A DNA stretch of 64,000 nt, taken from the NCBI RefSeq assembly GCF_044142105.1, contig NZ_JBGTYM010000002.1, positions 558,001-622,000 of the forward strand. Reading direction: 5' to 3'. The translations under genes and the position numbers were made by a program. The first letter of the stretch is position 1, and the number at the start of each line of letters is the position of its first letter. The stretch is from Pseudogemmobacter sp044142105 (GTDB lineage Bacteria; Pseudomonadota; Alphaproteobacteria; Rhodobacterales; Rhodobacteraceae). The notes beneath the pieces were generated by a model that searched no databases, was not told the DNA's origin, and saw nothing but the letters and a program-made list of their open reading frames with translations. Shown here piece after piece: positions 7,800 to 16,134 of the stretch.

Positions 7800-8972
7800 T
7801 CAACTCACTGCGGCGGCCAACAGTCGGCCTCGAACACCGGACGCGACGATGCGCGCCAGCTGGCATGGAACAGCATTTCCCAGCTGCCGCATCGTTTCGG
7901 ACCATGCGCCGTGGAACACCATGTCATCAGGGAAGGTCTGAAGACGCGCGCTTTCGCGTACAGTGAAATAGCGCACCGAGCCATCTGCGCGGCGCAGCAT
8001 GTTTTCCCCTCCTGGAACGCCGTGGACACCCGCCTTCAGCGTTTTTGCGGGCTCGTCCAAGGGACTTCCGGTGTGTCCCTTGTAAGAACGAGCCCCAGGC
8101 TGGAAACGATGATCATGGAAGCCCTGCGCTGTCCCGGGCGACAACTCGGGATCTGGAAGATCAGAGATCGCATCGCGAACCGTTAGCCAAGGCTTATCGA
8201 TCGGTCTTTCGCTGAGCTTCATCGCGCGTGACTTGGCCGCGTTATCGACAGGTCTATGCTTGCGAGCGACACGATGCAAATCCCAATAGACGTCGTCACG
8301 CCATTGGGACCAGAGGAGCGCATCGCGGGAGTAGGCAGGATTCGGGAAATGCCACTCAATTCCAGTATCTGCTCGGAAGCCAACAAGAAAAATGCGCTCG
8401 CGACGTTGAGGCACACCATAGTTGGCTGCATTCAGAACCCTCATGACGACCCGATAGTGCAATCCCCGCACGTTGCCTTTCGTATGGTGTTCTTCCAGCC
8501 GCGCCAAGTGCGCAAGCCACTCCTCTTCTTGCTTGGCGACGAGGTCTGGATAGGTGAGCTGAAGGCGGATGTATTCTAGGTAATTGGCGAAGCTGCTGCG
8601 CGTCAGACCCTTCACGTTCTCGAAGATGAACGCCCGAGGTTGGAGTTCACGAACCGCGCGGATCGCCTGAGGAAACATGTCTCGACTGTCCAAGAACGCC
8701 CGATGGCGTCCGCCCATTGAAAATGGCTGGCACGGCGGGCCGCCAGTAACCAAGTCGACGGTGCCGTTGATTTTGCCGAAATCGAACTGGCGCACGTCGC
8801 CTTCGTGGATCGGCCAGTGCGCGATCGGATCAAGGCCTCGTTCCCTGTTTTCGCGGAGGGTGTCGCAAGCCCAGCGGTCCCAGTCCATCACGGCGGCAGG
8901 CCGGAAGCCTGCTTGGCTGACGCCGATCCCCAGTCCGCCAGCTCCCACGAACAGCTCGACAGACCTCATCAT
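7800..8972 (-). CDS. DNA (cytosine-5-)-methyltransferase
   Basis: C5-cytosine DNA methyltransferase of 390 residues, the modification part of a restriction-type operon. The motifs appear in the standard order: SAM-binding ELFVGAGGLGIG (motif I), GGPPCQPFS with the catalytic cysteine (IV), ENVKGL (VI), QRRERIFLVGF (VIII), then RESARLQTFPDD and QLGNAVPCQLA (IX-X). The variable target-recognition region lies between VIII and IX; the recognised sequence cannot be inferred. The start at 8972 overlaps the vsr stop by 4 bases (ATGA); a longer frame upstream is a shadow of vsr. It is the last gene of a five-gene leftward operon and ends 20 bases before the IS remnant. Confidence 0.95.
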   Translation of the reverse strand: MMRSVELFVGAGGLGIGVSQAGFRPAAVMDWDRWACDTLRENRERGLDPIAHWPIHEGDVRQFDFGKINGTVDLVTGGPPCQPFSMGGRHRAFLDSRDMFPQAIRAVRELQPRAFIFENVKGLTRSSFANYLEYIRLQLTYPDLVAKQEEEWLAHLARLEEHHTKGNVRGLHYRVVMRVLNAANYGVPQRRERIFLVGFRADTGIEWHFPNPAYSRDALLWSQWRDDVYWDLHRVARKHRPVDNAAKSRAMKLSERPIDKPWLTVRDAISDLPDPELSPGTAQGFHDHRFQPGARSYKGHTGSPLDEPAKTLKAGVHGVPGGENMLRRADGSVRYFTVRESARLQTFPDDMVFHGAWSETMRQLGNAVPCQLARIVASGVRGRLLAAAVS

Positions 8973-9379
8973 CCCAGGAACTCCTTGATCCTCGCCATTA
9001 GGTCCTCGCGGTGCTTGGTCTCGCACTCCCAAATCACCAGCGTGCTCCAACCCAGTGCCGCAAGCGAAGCGAGATTCCGCTCGTCGCGTTTTCTGTTCGT
9101 TTCCAGCTTCGGACCCCAAAAGTCCAGCTTCGATTTCGGGAGCCTGGCCAGGGGGCATTTTGGATCAAGGTGCTTGTGCCAGAAGCAACCGTTCACTTGG
9201 ATCACCTTCATGCGCGACGGGAAGATCAGGTCGGGGGTGCCGGGAAGGTCGCGACGATGTAGCCTGAAGCGATATCCCATGCTGTGTGCGAGGCAACGAA
9301 CCAGCAGCTCAGGCTTGGTGTCGCGCCCTCGCACCCTTTTCATCCGTTCGCTTCGCTGTGCCGGGTTCAACGTGTCCAT
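8969..9379 (-). CDS. vsr: Very short patch repair (Vsr) endonuclease
   Basis: Vsr-type nickase of 136 residues that cuts next to T:G mismatches made by deamination of 5-methylcytosine. The opening MDTLNPAQRSERMKRVRG and the catalytic region LPGTPDLIF (aspartate equivalent to D51 of E. coli Vsr) are present. The metal and zinc region VNGCFWHKH with a following CPL also fits. It is paired with the cytosine methyltransferase gene, overlapping its start, which is the usual partnership. In GHKL-ATPase restriction systems, Vsr-like proteins have also been proposed as the cutting nuclease. The ATG at 9379 matches the family's start; a GTG at 9439 would add 20 residues and be tighter to the upstream gene. 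Confidence 0.92.
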   Translation of the reverse strand: MDTLNPAQRSERMKRVRGRDTKPELLVRCLAHSMGYRFRLHRRDLPGTPDLIFPSRMKVIQVNGCFWHKHLDPKCPLARLPKSKLDFWGPKLETNRKRDERNLASLAALGWSTLVIWECETKHREDLMARIKEFLG

Positions 9380-9442
9380 GTGCCACCATAGCCCGAAACC
9401 TACGAAATCTGACGGGTTTCCGATGTCCGGGGCGGACACCTG

Positions 9443-9964
9443 CTAATCCAACCAAATCAGCTTCTTAAGGCCGAGTTTATTGGCGGCGCTTTCCACGACC
9501 GCGCGTTCGGAACGGTCACTGAACCTGGACGCGGATTCGGTCAGTACGGCAGAGAATGCCTCTCCTTCGCCAAATGCCCGCTCGTGAAGGGCCATCAACG
9601 TTGCCTTCCACTCGGATGCCCTGCTCCACGCAATTTGGCGACCATCGGAGAGAAGGCAACCGTGTGGCTTGATATAAGTCACCGCGATGGTCGCGTCCTC
9701 GCCGATCCCAAGCACCTTGAGGATCTTCCCTGGATCTGCGGAAGCCTCCATTGCGTAGGATTTCAGCAGTGTGTCCTTAATGTAGACGCGAACTTTCCGC
9801 GGGTCCATGTACTGCCCGAGCTTTCCCCCGATGCATTCCGTCTCGGTCCACACGGAATAGTACCGCGACTTGTCCGAGGCGGTGAGTGCCGACCAACTGA
9901 GCCGATCGGCCTCCTGCCACAGGAGTTCTTTCACTTCGCGGCGAATGCTTGGAGGGACGCTCAT
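9443..9964 (-). CDS. Uncharacterised protein in restriction operon
   Basis: A 173-residue protein that I do not recognise. It is mainly alpha/beta with no membrane segment or clear motif; the start is MSVPPSIRREVKELLWQEA and the end is LGLKKLIWLD. A cysteine occurs in ETECIGGKLG and another in KPHGCLLSDG, which is too few for a zinc site. It sits between the helicase gene (overlap of 4 bases: ATGA) and vsr (a few bases), so it is co-translated with the restriction genes. Most likely it is an accessory or specificity subunit of that complex. This role is an inference from position alone. Confidence 0.75.
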   Translation of the reverse strand: MSVPPSIRREVKELLWQEADRLSWSALTASDKSRYYSVWTETECIGGKLGQYMDPRKVRVYIKDTLLKSYAMEASADPGKILKVLGIGEDATIAVTYIKPHGCLLSDGRQIAWSRASEWKATLMALHERAFGEGEAFSAVLTESASRFSDRSERAVVESAANKLGLKKLIWLD

Positions 9965-11634
9965 TCAACACTACCTGGCATGGGGGGAGACGGGAATTCA
10001 AATTTTGGGATCTCAAGCTGCGCATCCCCCTCCCGCAAGATCAGATCCGCTTGGTCTTTCATCCATTCCAGCATGAAGCTGCCGGCTGAAGCATCGCGAA
10101 AATTGATGAGATTGTGACCCAGAGGGAGTCGCTCGATCGGGCCCGTAGCCGCCTTCTCAAGCTCGATCACTTCCGCGACACGCCGCAGGTCCGTGACGAA
10201 ATCCATGACAATGACTTTGTCTTTTTCTTTGCCCAAGCGAAGCCCACGGCCAAGTTGCTGGACGAAGATCCGTCGGCTATGGGTCGCACGCATGAACACG
10301 ACGAGGTCGACATCGGGGACGTCGACACCTTCGTTGAACAAGTCGACACTTGCCAGGATGTCGACGTCACCACGCCGAAACATGGCCATGAGCCGGTCTC
10401 GCTCACGCGCTTCCTGTCGTGAAGAGATTGCCTCAGCGCGCAAGCCGTATCCGCGCAACGTTCCCGCAAAGCTTTCCGCGTGGTCGACCGTAGGTGAAAA
10501 CACAATCCCGCTGCGCCGCCTCTCGCCGCGGAAGACCTCGGCGATGTGACGGGCCGCCTCTTCGTCACGGGTCGGGATCAGGAGCTTCCTGTTCAGCTGG
10601 TTCAGGGAATAATTGTGCGCGGAGATCTCCTGGACAAAGCCCCAGTCGACATTGTCGGCCAACAGGCGGTAGTCGACCTCACTCAGATGTTTTTCCCTCA
10701 AGCCGTCAGAAATTCCGAGACGAACAAGCGGCTTGCCCAATATTTCGTCGATATCAAAACCATCACCCCTCCAAGGGGTGGCTGTAGCTCCGCCAACCAT
10801 GGGTGGCTTGAGTGCGTCGATCGCGCGCTGGAAGCTCGACGATCCGATGTGATGGGCTTCGTCGACGAGTACCAGTCCGAAGCTCGGCAAATCATCGATG
10901 CGGCCGATGATGCTTTGCACGGTCGCGAACGTGATTCCGTCATAGAATGACGGTGTCTCGTCGCCCGAAAGAAGGTGCGTTGGAAGCCACTTTGGCAGTT
11001 GATGCCAGAAGCCGGCCTGAAGCTGTCGAATTAGCTCTCTCTTGTCCGCCAGGACGAGAACCCTGTTGTCGCGGATGAGGCCATCGCGATACAGGTCCGC
11101 TACGACCTCGGCCATGACAACGGTCTTTCCAAGACCCGTCGCAAGTACGACTTGAGCTCGGCCCGTATCGGTGAGGCCTTCCCGGAACTTCTCTACGGCA
11201 TGCTGTTGGTAGGCACGGAGTTCCCGTCTCGAGTTCGGGTACTCGGGGACTTCCCTCGCAAACGCTGCCAGCCGGGCCGGATCCAACAACTCAACGTTTA
11301 TGCCGATGCGGCTAAACCGGTCGATCTCCGTTTGCACCCCCGCGCCCACGGCTCTCGAAGTCGCGATGAGCATGCGATCCGCCGAATAGTATGTGCCTGC
11401 GTCGACGACTTCCTGGACCGCATACTTGGTCGGTGGAGAGGTGGTGGTGTGCTTGCACTGCACAACCCAAGTCTGGTTGTTCTTCACTCCAACGACATCG
11501 GCGCCTTTGTCGCCGGTACCACCAACGACACGCACGTCGTCGAAGCCAGCATGCATCAAGAGCCGAGCAACGTCGCGCTCGAAGGCTTGCCACGGCCCGC
11601 GCAAGAGTCGCCTGTCGTCGAGAAAGCAGTTCAT
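9961..11634 (-). CDS. SF2 helicase with N-terminal Mrr-like nuclease domain
   Basis: Protein of 557 residues with two parts. The N-terminal part (about 1-125) is an Mrr/PD-(D/E)XK nuclease domain: FERDVARLLMHAGF, then GTGDKGADVVG with the catalytic aspartate, then WVVQCKH for the QxK pair. A DEAD/DEAH-type superfamily-2 helicase follows, with ATGLGKTVVMAEV (Walker A), LVDEAHH (DEAH variant), GGATATPWR (motif III) and QLGRGLRLGKEK (motif VI). Such proteins combine DNA translocation with cleavage, as in type III and type I-like systems. The ATG at 11634 overlaps the stop of the GHKL gene; the frame extends upstream only as a shadow. Overlap with the next gene is also 4 bases. Confidence 0.92.
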   Translation of the reverse strand: MNCFLDDRRLLRGPWQAFERDVARLLMHAGFDDVRVVGGTGDKGADVVGVKNNQTWVVQCKHTTTSPPTKYAVQEVVDAGTYYSADRMLIATSRAVGAGVQTEIDRFSRIGINVELLDPARLAAFAREVPEYPNSRRELRAYQQHAVEKFREGLTDTGRAQVVLATGLGKTVVMAEVVADLYRDGLIRDNRVLVLADKRELIRQLQAGFWHQLPKWLPTHLLSGDETPSFYDGITFATVQSIIGRIDDLPSFGLVLVDEAHHIGSSSFQRAIDALKPPMVGGATATPWRGDGFDIDEILGKPLVRLGISDGLREKHLSEVDYRLLADNVDWGFVQEISAHNYSLNQLNRKLLIPTRDEEAARHIAEVFRGERRRSGIVFSPTVDHAESFAGTLRGYGLRAEAISSRQEARERDRLMAMFRRGDVDILASVDLFNEGVDVPDVDLVVFMRATHSRRIFVQQLGRGLRLGKEKDKVIVMDFVTDLRRVAEVIELEKAATGPIERLPLGHNLINFRDASAGSFMLEWMKDQADLILREGDAQLEIPKFEFPSPPMPGSVE

Positions 11635-14027
11635 AGCGCCAACTCGACGTCTGGCTTCAGTAGCTCGAGGGACATCACCGCTCTTATTATTTCTGCGCGA
11701 GAACTGGAGGAGAGATCGCTGACGTCCTGCTTTGTAAGCCAAATCGCGTCGTCGATCAGGGCCAAATACCGAGCAAGTACGCTGTAGCGCGCCTCATCGG
11801 TGATCTGCGGATCGCCGTAGTCGAGATCCGCGTAGGGCGCGTCCCATAGCTTTCCTTCAAAGCAAAGGTCGGGTCGTTTCTCGACGACCATTCGGATCAC
11901 CTCCAACGGCCCGGACATCAGGAAATTGCCGTTCCCAGTCGCCTCCGAAGGCATGATCTTCTTCGCCGCCAGCGCCCGCATCACCGCGTTCTGGACTTGG
12001 AGGCCCAACTCGTTGAATAGCGAAGGCCGTTCCGCCTCAGGGCAGGCAGAAATGATGCCGCGGGCGACATCCGCCAAGACGGACCCCGCAGCGCTTGGCA
12101 GGGTTTTTAGGTCGAGGGCTGTTTCTAGGCCATATGATGCCCGGAAGTCGGCGAATATCTGCACGAAGCCGGGGTCTTGGGTGGTGTTTCGAATTTGATC
12201 GGCCGTCATGTGCGCCAGGTGCGCGAGCAAAGCGTCCAGCGGGGTCAGGGTAATCGAGTCGAAGGCCGGGTGCCGTGGATTGAAGAGGAAGTGATAGGTC
12301 TTCGTTGGAATGTCGCCCAATGGCATAGACCAAGGCGAACCGGCGGGCAGTTCGGGGTCCTTGTTCTCCACTTCGTAGGCAATGACGTTCCACTTCATGC
12401 CCGTTCCGACATGATGATATCTGCGGCTCAGCGCTGGGGCCTCCGTCCTGGACGTGGGAGCTGGAGGCAAAGGTGCGACTGCGGGCGCGATCGACTTGAT
12501 TGAAGGCGCGCCTGCGGTCGATGCCCCGCCGAGCAGGCCAACCGGAAGTTGCACGCCAGTTCCACCAACCGTCGGGGTGGTGCTTTGGCCGCCGCCGCTG
12601 CCTGAGCCATACAGCAGCTCGCGGTCGGCGGCTTCCACCAGCTCGTACCACTTTGTGTCATCCTGATAATCAGGGTTACCTTCGTGGAATGACGCCGCCA
12701 TCTCCGACGCGCGGGCGTTATCCTTCACGATCAGGATTCGGCCATAGGCTCCGGCGGCTTTAGACTGAGGGCTCGTGCGCCGAAACGCCTTGAAGAGCGC
12801 GAAAAGCGGGGACTCGTTGGTCCCGAACCCCAGATCTTTTGCTTTCTCGGGGCGAAGAGGGCCTTCCCCTCGAATGACGTGGTGCATTTCATTCCATGTC
12901 GGATCCGCCCGGTCAAAGCGATCCTTGGCATAGCTCACACGGCAGTGGTCGATATGGATCTCGCCGACGATGCGTCCACGGTTCCTCTGATCGTCAATCG
13001 GATATTCGGTTTCCTCGCTTTCGTCATCACTCCAGATAAAGAGATCCTTGTTGGCAATTTCTATCTTCCGCCCATTTCGAATGAAATCGATCCCAAATTC
13101 CGACTGATCGAGGTAACGCTGAATCCCAATCCAACCGGTAACTCGGCGCTCGCGTTTTACCACGGTATCGGTGCTTGCGCAGTTTGGGCAGGGTTCGCTG
13201 GACTGCGCATCAACCAGCCAACTCATGCAGTTGATGCAGTACCAACGGTCCGCGAGCGCGTGATCAATCCTGATCACCGCAGGAACCTCTGTCCCGCCTG
13301 GACCTGGGACCACCCGGTCCGCGTTCCAGACGCAATGCCGTCTCCCCTCGACACGCTTGTTGTTGATGAACAAGTCGAAACTGATCGGCAGACCGTTTGG
13401 GCGAAGCATTGATGAGTATGCCTGCGCCAGGCGCTTTCTGATGGAGGTCTGGTTGGCGCTCTTGGCGAGCCACTTTCGCTGCTCTGGCTTCAGTTGCTTG
13501 ATGGTGATTTCTGTACCGTGCTGGTCGGACTCTGCTTTCGGGCGACGAAGGTGTGGCGTCCGAAAATGCCGTTGTTGCCGTAGCTTGTCGAAATCGACCA
13601 GGAGGCCGTGCCATTCCGGCTCTCCCTTTCTAGTTGTCCAAACCTCGGTGACAGAGCCTAGCCGAGCAGTGGCGATGTTGAACCCCATGCCGAAAAGACC
13701 GAGGCTGTCGATAGGGTTGTTGCCCGACCAGCCAGCACGAACCGCATGTTCAAGTGTTTCCGGTGACATGCCGGGGCCATTGTCGATGATCCGGACCGCC
13801 GCGCTTGGCGAATCGGCGTTCGGCAGGTGAACGTCCACCTTAGCGCCCGTTATCGAGCCTCCCGAGCGGCTGACTTTCAGGAACCCGTCGACCGCGTTGT
13901 CCACGAGTTCGGCCACACAACGCCATTGATCGATGTTGATTTCGCCGAGCATCGGCAAAACACGGGGATCAGGCTCTAGGTTGAAGTCGTTCGCTACGCG
14001 CTGTTCGTTCGATTCCACGCTCGCCAT
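11631..14027 (-). CDS. GHKL (MORC/MutL/Hsp90-like) ATPase
   Basis: First gene of the restriction operon; 798 residues. The GHKL ATP-binding domain is N-terminal: CVAELVDNAVDGF (N-box, about 37-49), IIDNGPGMSPE (G1) and GLFGMGFNIATARL (ATP lid). A two-pair cysteine zinc ribbon, YCINCMSWL and EPCPNC, is inserted about residues 262-285, and a glycine/proline-rich linker is near 475-530. Its C-terminal half has no family I recognise. Iyer, Abhiman and Aravind (2008) described restriction systems that combine GHKL ATPases with an SF2 helicase, a Vsr-like nuclease and a cytosine methylase; the content here fits. The ATPase probably acts as a DNA clamp or sensor. The ATG at 14027 faces the divergent gene at 14122. 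Confidence 0.9.
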   Translation of the reverse strand: MASVESNEQRVANDFNLEPDPRVLPMLGEINIDQWRCVAELVDNAVDGFLKVSRSGGSITGAKVDVHLPNADSPSAAVRIIDNGPGMSPETLEHAVRAGWSGNNPIDSLGLFGMGFNIATARLGSVTEVWTTRKGEPEWHGLLVDFDKLRQQRHFRTPHLRRPKAESDQHGTEITIKQLKPEQRKWLAKSANQTSIRKRLAQAYSSMLRPNGLPISFDLFINNKRVEGRRHCVWNADRVVPGPGGTEVPAVIRIDHALADRWYCINCMSWLVDAQSSEPCPNCASTDTVVKRERRVTGWIGIQRYLDQSEFGIDFIRNGRKIEIANKDLFIWSDDESEETEYPIDDQRNRGRIVGEIHIDHCRVSYAKDRFDRADPTWNEMHHVIRGEGPLRPEKAKDLGFGTNESPLFALFKAFRRTSPQSKAAGAYGRILIVKDNARASEMAASFHEGNPDYQDDTKWYELVEAADRELLYGSGSGGGQSTTPTVGGTGVQLPVGLLGGASTAGAPSIKSIAPAVAPLPPAPTSRTEAPALSRRYHHVGTGMKWNVIAYEVENKDPELPAGSPWSMPLGDIPTKTYHFLFNPRHPAFDSITLTPLDALLAHLAHMTADQIRNTTQDPGFVQIFADFRASYGLETALDLKTLPSAAGSVLADVARGIISACPEAERPSLFNELGLQVQNAVMRALAAKKIMPSEATGNGNFLMSGPLEVIRMVVEKRPDLCFEGKLWDAPYADLDYGDPQITDEARYSVLARYLALIDDAIWLTKQDVSDLSSSSRAEIIRAVMSLELLKPDVELAL

Positions 14028-14121
14028 GTGGACGGTCCCTTACTAATCTACAGTTATCAATGGCCTGCTTGGGCACGATATGGAGGGCCCCGGTAGAAAA
14101 CAAGCAAGGGATCAACACTCG

Positions 14122-14820
14122 ATGGCGAGTTCGATGGGACCGGTGCCACCCGCGCTCGAGGAGTTCTTCAACCGAGTCCGACCCGTCGTCGATGACGCTA
14201 TCAGCAAGTTGGCGGCGGCGGAGTTTCGTGAAGATCCCATTGCAGGTCGCAAGTATTCTCGGGCGACATCGATCGTGAGCTCCGCCTACAAACGGCATGG
14301 TGCAATCCTGCAGCGGGCCCTGCTCGAGCGCCTCAAGGACTGCCCGCGACTGCGGGTCTGGACCGAGGACGAGTTCAAGCTTTCGCATGAGTCCCTTCGG
14401 CAAGTTCGAATCGCCGAACGTCTCGAATCGTTGCTAGATGCGAGGCTGCCGTATGGCGACCGTGAACGCATCGTGCGTGCTGATGTCTTGGTCTTTGATG
14501 AAGAGGATCGCACGCTAAAGGCCTATAATGTCAAGCGCGGTAATGGTTCCTATGACGCCGGCAAGAAACGAACTATTCACGAAGAACTCGTTCGTACACA
14601 GATGCTTTTAAATGATTATGGCCGAAAGTTGGGGCTTCCAGTAGAATCAGAAAAGGTTCACATCGTCTTCTACTATGGTCTTATGTCCTTGCCGCCGCCG
14701 CTAGCGATTCCGGGAGATGCCCTGGACAGCCATTTCCGTTATCCGCTACGAGAAGCAATTGAATGCGTTAATGCTTATTTTGTTTCAAAGCTAATGCAGC
14801 TCATCGAAGTTGAGGCATGA
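14122..14820 (+). CDS. Uncharacterised protein, possible degenerate nuclease fold, divergent from restriction operon
   Basis: A 232-residue protein (from ATG 14122, which has a GGGA upstream; an ATG at 14080 would add 14 residues). I see no named family. It contains RADVLVFDEEDRTLKAYNVK (about 110-129), which resembles the D-x(n)-(E/Q/N)xK core of PD-(D/E)XK nucleases; the middle acidic residue is asparagine, so activity is doubtful. The rest is helical with conserved-looking EELVRTQMLLNDYGRKLGLP. It is divergent from the GHKL gene, with a 94-base gap holding both promoters, so it is probably part of the same defence locus. Its end overlaps the RES remnant on the other strand. Confidence 0.7.
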   Translation: MASSMGPVPPALEEFFNRVRPVVDDAISKLAAAEFREDPIAGRKYSRATSIVSSAYKRHGAILQRALLERLKDCPRLRVWTEDEFKLSHESLRQVRIAERLESLLDARLPYGDRERIVRADVLVFDEEDRTLKAYNVKRGNGSYDAGKKRTIHEELVRTQMLLNDYGRKLGLPVESEKVHIVFYYGLMSLPPPLAIPGDALDSHFRYPLREAIECVNAYFVSKLMQLIEVEA

Positions 14821-15350
14821 AAGGCGCCAAGCGCTCTGGTAACCTCCATGACCTCGCCGCTGTCCAGCTGCTTGACGAAATTAACTGCCGCTCCGTTCCA
14901 GTGATAGGCGAAATGCGCGCCTTTGGTGGGGATGGGGATCACGTCGGGCCAGAAGATGGCGATGTAGTGGCCCTCGGGGATGCGGATGCTGGGCCAGGTG
15001 ATGCCGTTTGACCCCGCCGCACGCCTCTCGGCCCCGAAGACCTGGGAGGCGCGATAGTCGCAAGGATCCAGTAGGTCCGCTCGGCCGGTGGCGTCGTCTA
15101 AATTGGCATCGATGGCACCTATCAGTTCGCGGAACTGCGACGTCCAGCCGGGTGCCTCGTTCGTCGCGCGCATGAAGCGTGCGCGGTGATGGATGGTTTC
15201 GGCGATGGCCACCTCGGTGCGGTCGCCCGCATGGAGAGGCCGAAGCTGCCGTCTGAGAACCGCCCTGGCCGCAAGGGCGAGCAGTGGACGAAGGGCGCCA
15301 TGACCCAACTTGCACCCGGCCCGGTTGACCTGCCGCGTCTGGCCGCAATG
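14775..15350 (-). pseudogene. RES-domain toxin gene, frameshifted remnant
   Basis: Two leftward frames together spell a RES domain, the NAD+-degrading toxin fold of MbcT/ParT type. One frame (about 15340-15240) reads GPGASWVMAPFVH and GRFSDGSFGL. The other continues from about 15225 with AGDRTEVAIAETIHHRARF, then ASQVFGAE, NGITWPSIRIPEG and GAHFAYHWNGAAVNFVKQL. The frames cannot be joined without one added base near 15225-15235, so the gene is broken there unless this is a sequencing error. The N-terminus is also not clear. It lies downstream of two small genes on the same strand, the place expected for a toxin in a toxin-antitoxin operon. Confidence 0.75.
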
Positions 15351-15562
15351 GTTGGGAAAGCTCTCCGGGCGTCGATTGGCCGTCGGGACTTCCCCGGCTC
15401 GGTCGGATGTGTGTCTGCTTCCCAGCGTTGCTGCAGCTGCCACGCCGCACCGCCCTCAGGCGGCTCTCGCCCTGCGCTGACCGAGGTAGGGTCTTGCGTC
15501 GCGCTACGTTGTCCGCGCAAACATGCTTGCGGCTTGAGCCATGCCGTATTGAGGTCAGACTG

Positions 15563-15760
15563 CTAGCTGGCAAGCACCCTCCGTGCTTCGTCGAGCTCTG
15601 TGGAGCCCGCCACCCACTGCCAGGCGTCCTTGGATTTTCGTCCTTCAATCAATTGCTGATGTTCCCCCGAAACTGAAGCCGCCCGGAGACGCTGCCGCGC
15701 CTTGCGGGGGTTCAGCTTCAACTCGTCGCAGAGGGCCTTGAGGGTCACAATCTCGGTCAT
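15563..15760 (-). CDS. Small basic protein, possible antitoxin or DNA-binding protein
   Basis: A 65-residue protein (MTEIVTLKALCDELKLNPRK at the start) with a likely helix-turn-helix-like N-terminal part and many arginines (KARQRLRAA). The tail has WQWVAGSTELDEARRVL. Short proteins of this look are seen on Rhodobacterales plasmids and phages, but I know no function. It lies between the XRE-type gene and the RES remnant on the same strand, so it could be the antitoxin; it does not show the typical DUF2384 antitoxin signature of RES partners. Confidence 0.6.
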   Translation of the reverse strand: MTEIVTLKALCDELKLNPRKARQRLRAASVSGEHQQLIEGRKSKDAWQWVAGSTELDEARRVLAS

Positions 15761-15825
15761 GCTGATCTCCTATGTTGCCGATGAAGATCGATAAGACCGG
15801 GCTCGGCGGTGCGTCAGGAGAAATC

Positions 15826-16035
15826 TTAGCCCGCCTTGAAGATTTCCGAGATGTCGACGCCGAGGGCGTTTGCGATCCTCTCGACTACCAAGATGGAGGG
15901 GTTACGTTTTCCATTCTCGACGCCGCTCAGGTAGGTCTGATGAATATCAGCACGATGGGCAAGTTCCTCTTGTGAGAGGTTCTTCTCCCTTCTGATCCTT
16001 TGGACATTTTTCGAGACGCGTGAGCGAACGGACAT
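15826..16035 (-). CDS. XRE-family helix-turn-helix regulator
   Basis: A 69-residue single-domain DNA-binding protein. The HTH reads RIRREKNLSQEELAHRADIH then QTYLSGVENGKRNPSILVVE and IANALGVDISEIF. This is the classical Cro/CI type, close to small regulators that control restriction genes (C proteins) or toxin-antitoxin loci. It is the first gene of a leftward group leading to the RES remnant. It could also regulate the nearby restriction operon, but it is separated from it by about 1 kb and an opposite-strand gene. Confidence 0.9.
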   Translation of the reverse strand: MSVRSRVSKNVQRIRREKNLSQEELAHRADIHQTYLSGVENGKRNPSILVVERIANALGVDISEIFKAG

Positions 16036-16134
16036 CCGCGGACTGGGTCACGGCGGGGAGGTCTCGGGCCATAGACTATAAGTCATAAAAGATGTACGCA
16101 GGCAGGCGTCTGGAGCCAGCGGAAAAGCTCGTCT

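Noticed and set aside
14881..15648. A 255-codon leftward frame over the RES locus
   Set aside because: It is the third frame across the RES remnant and carries none of its motifs.
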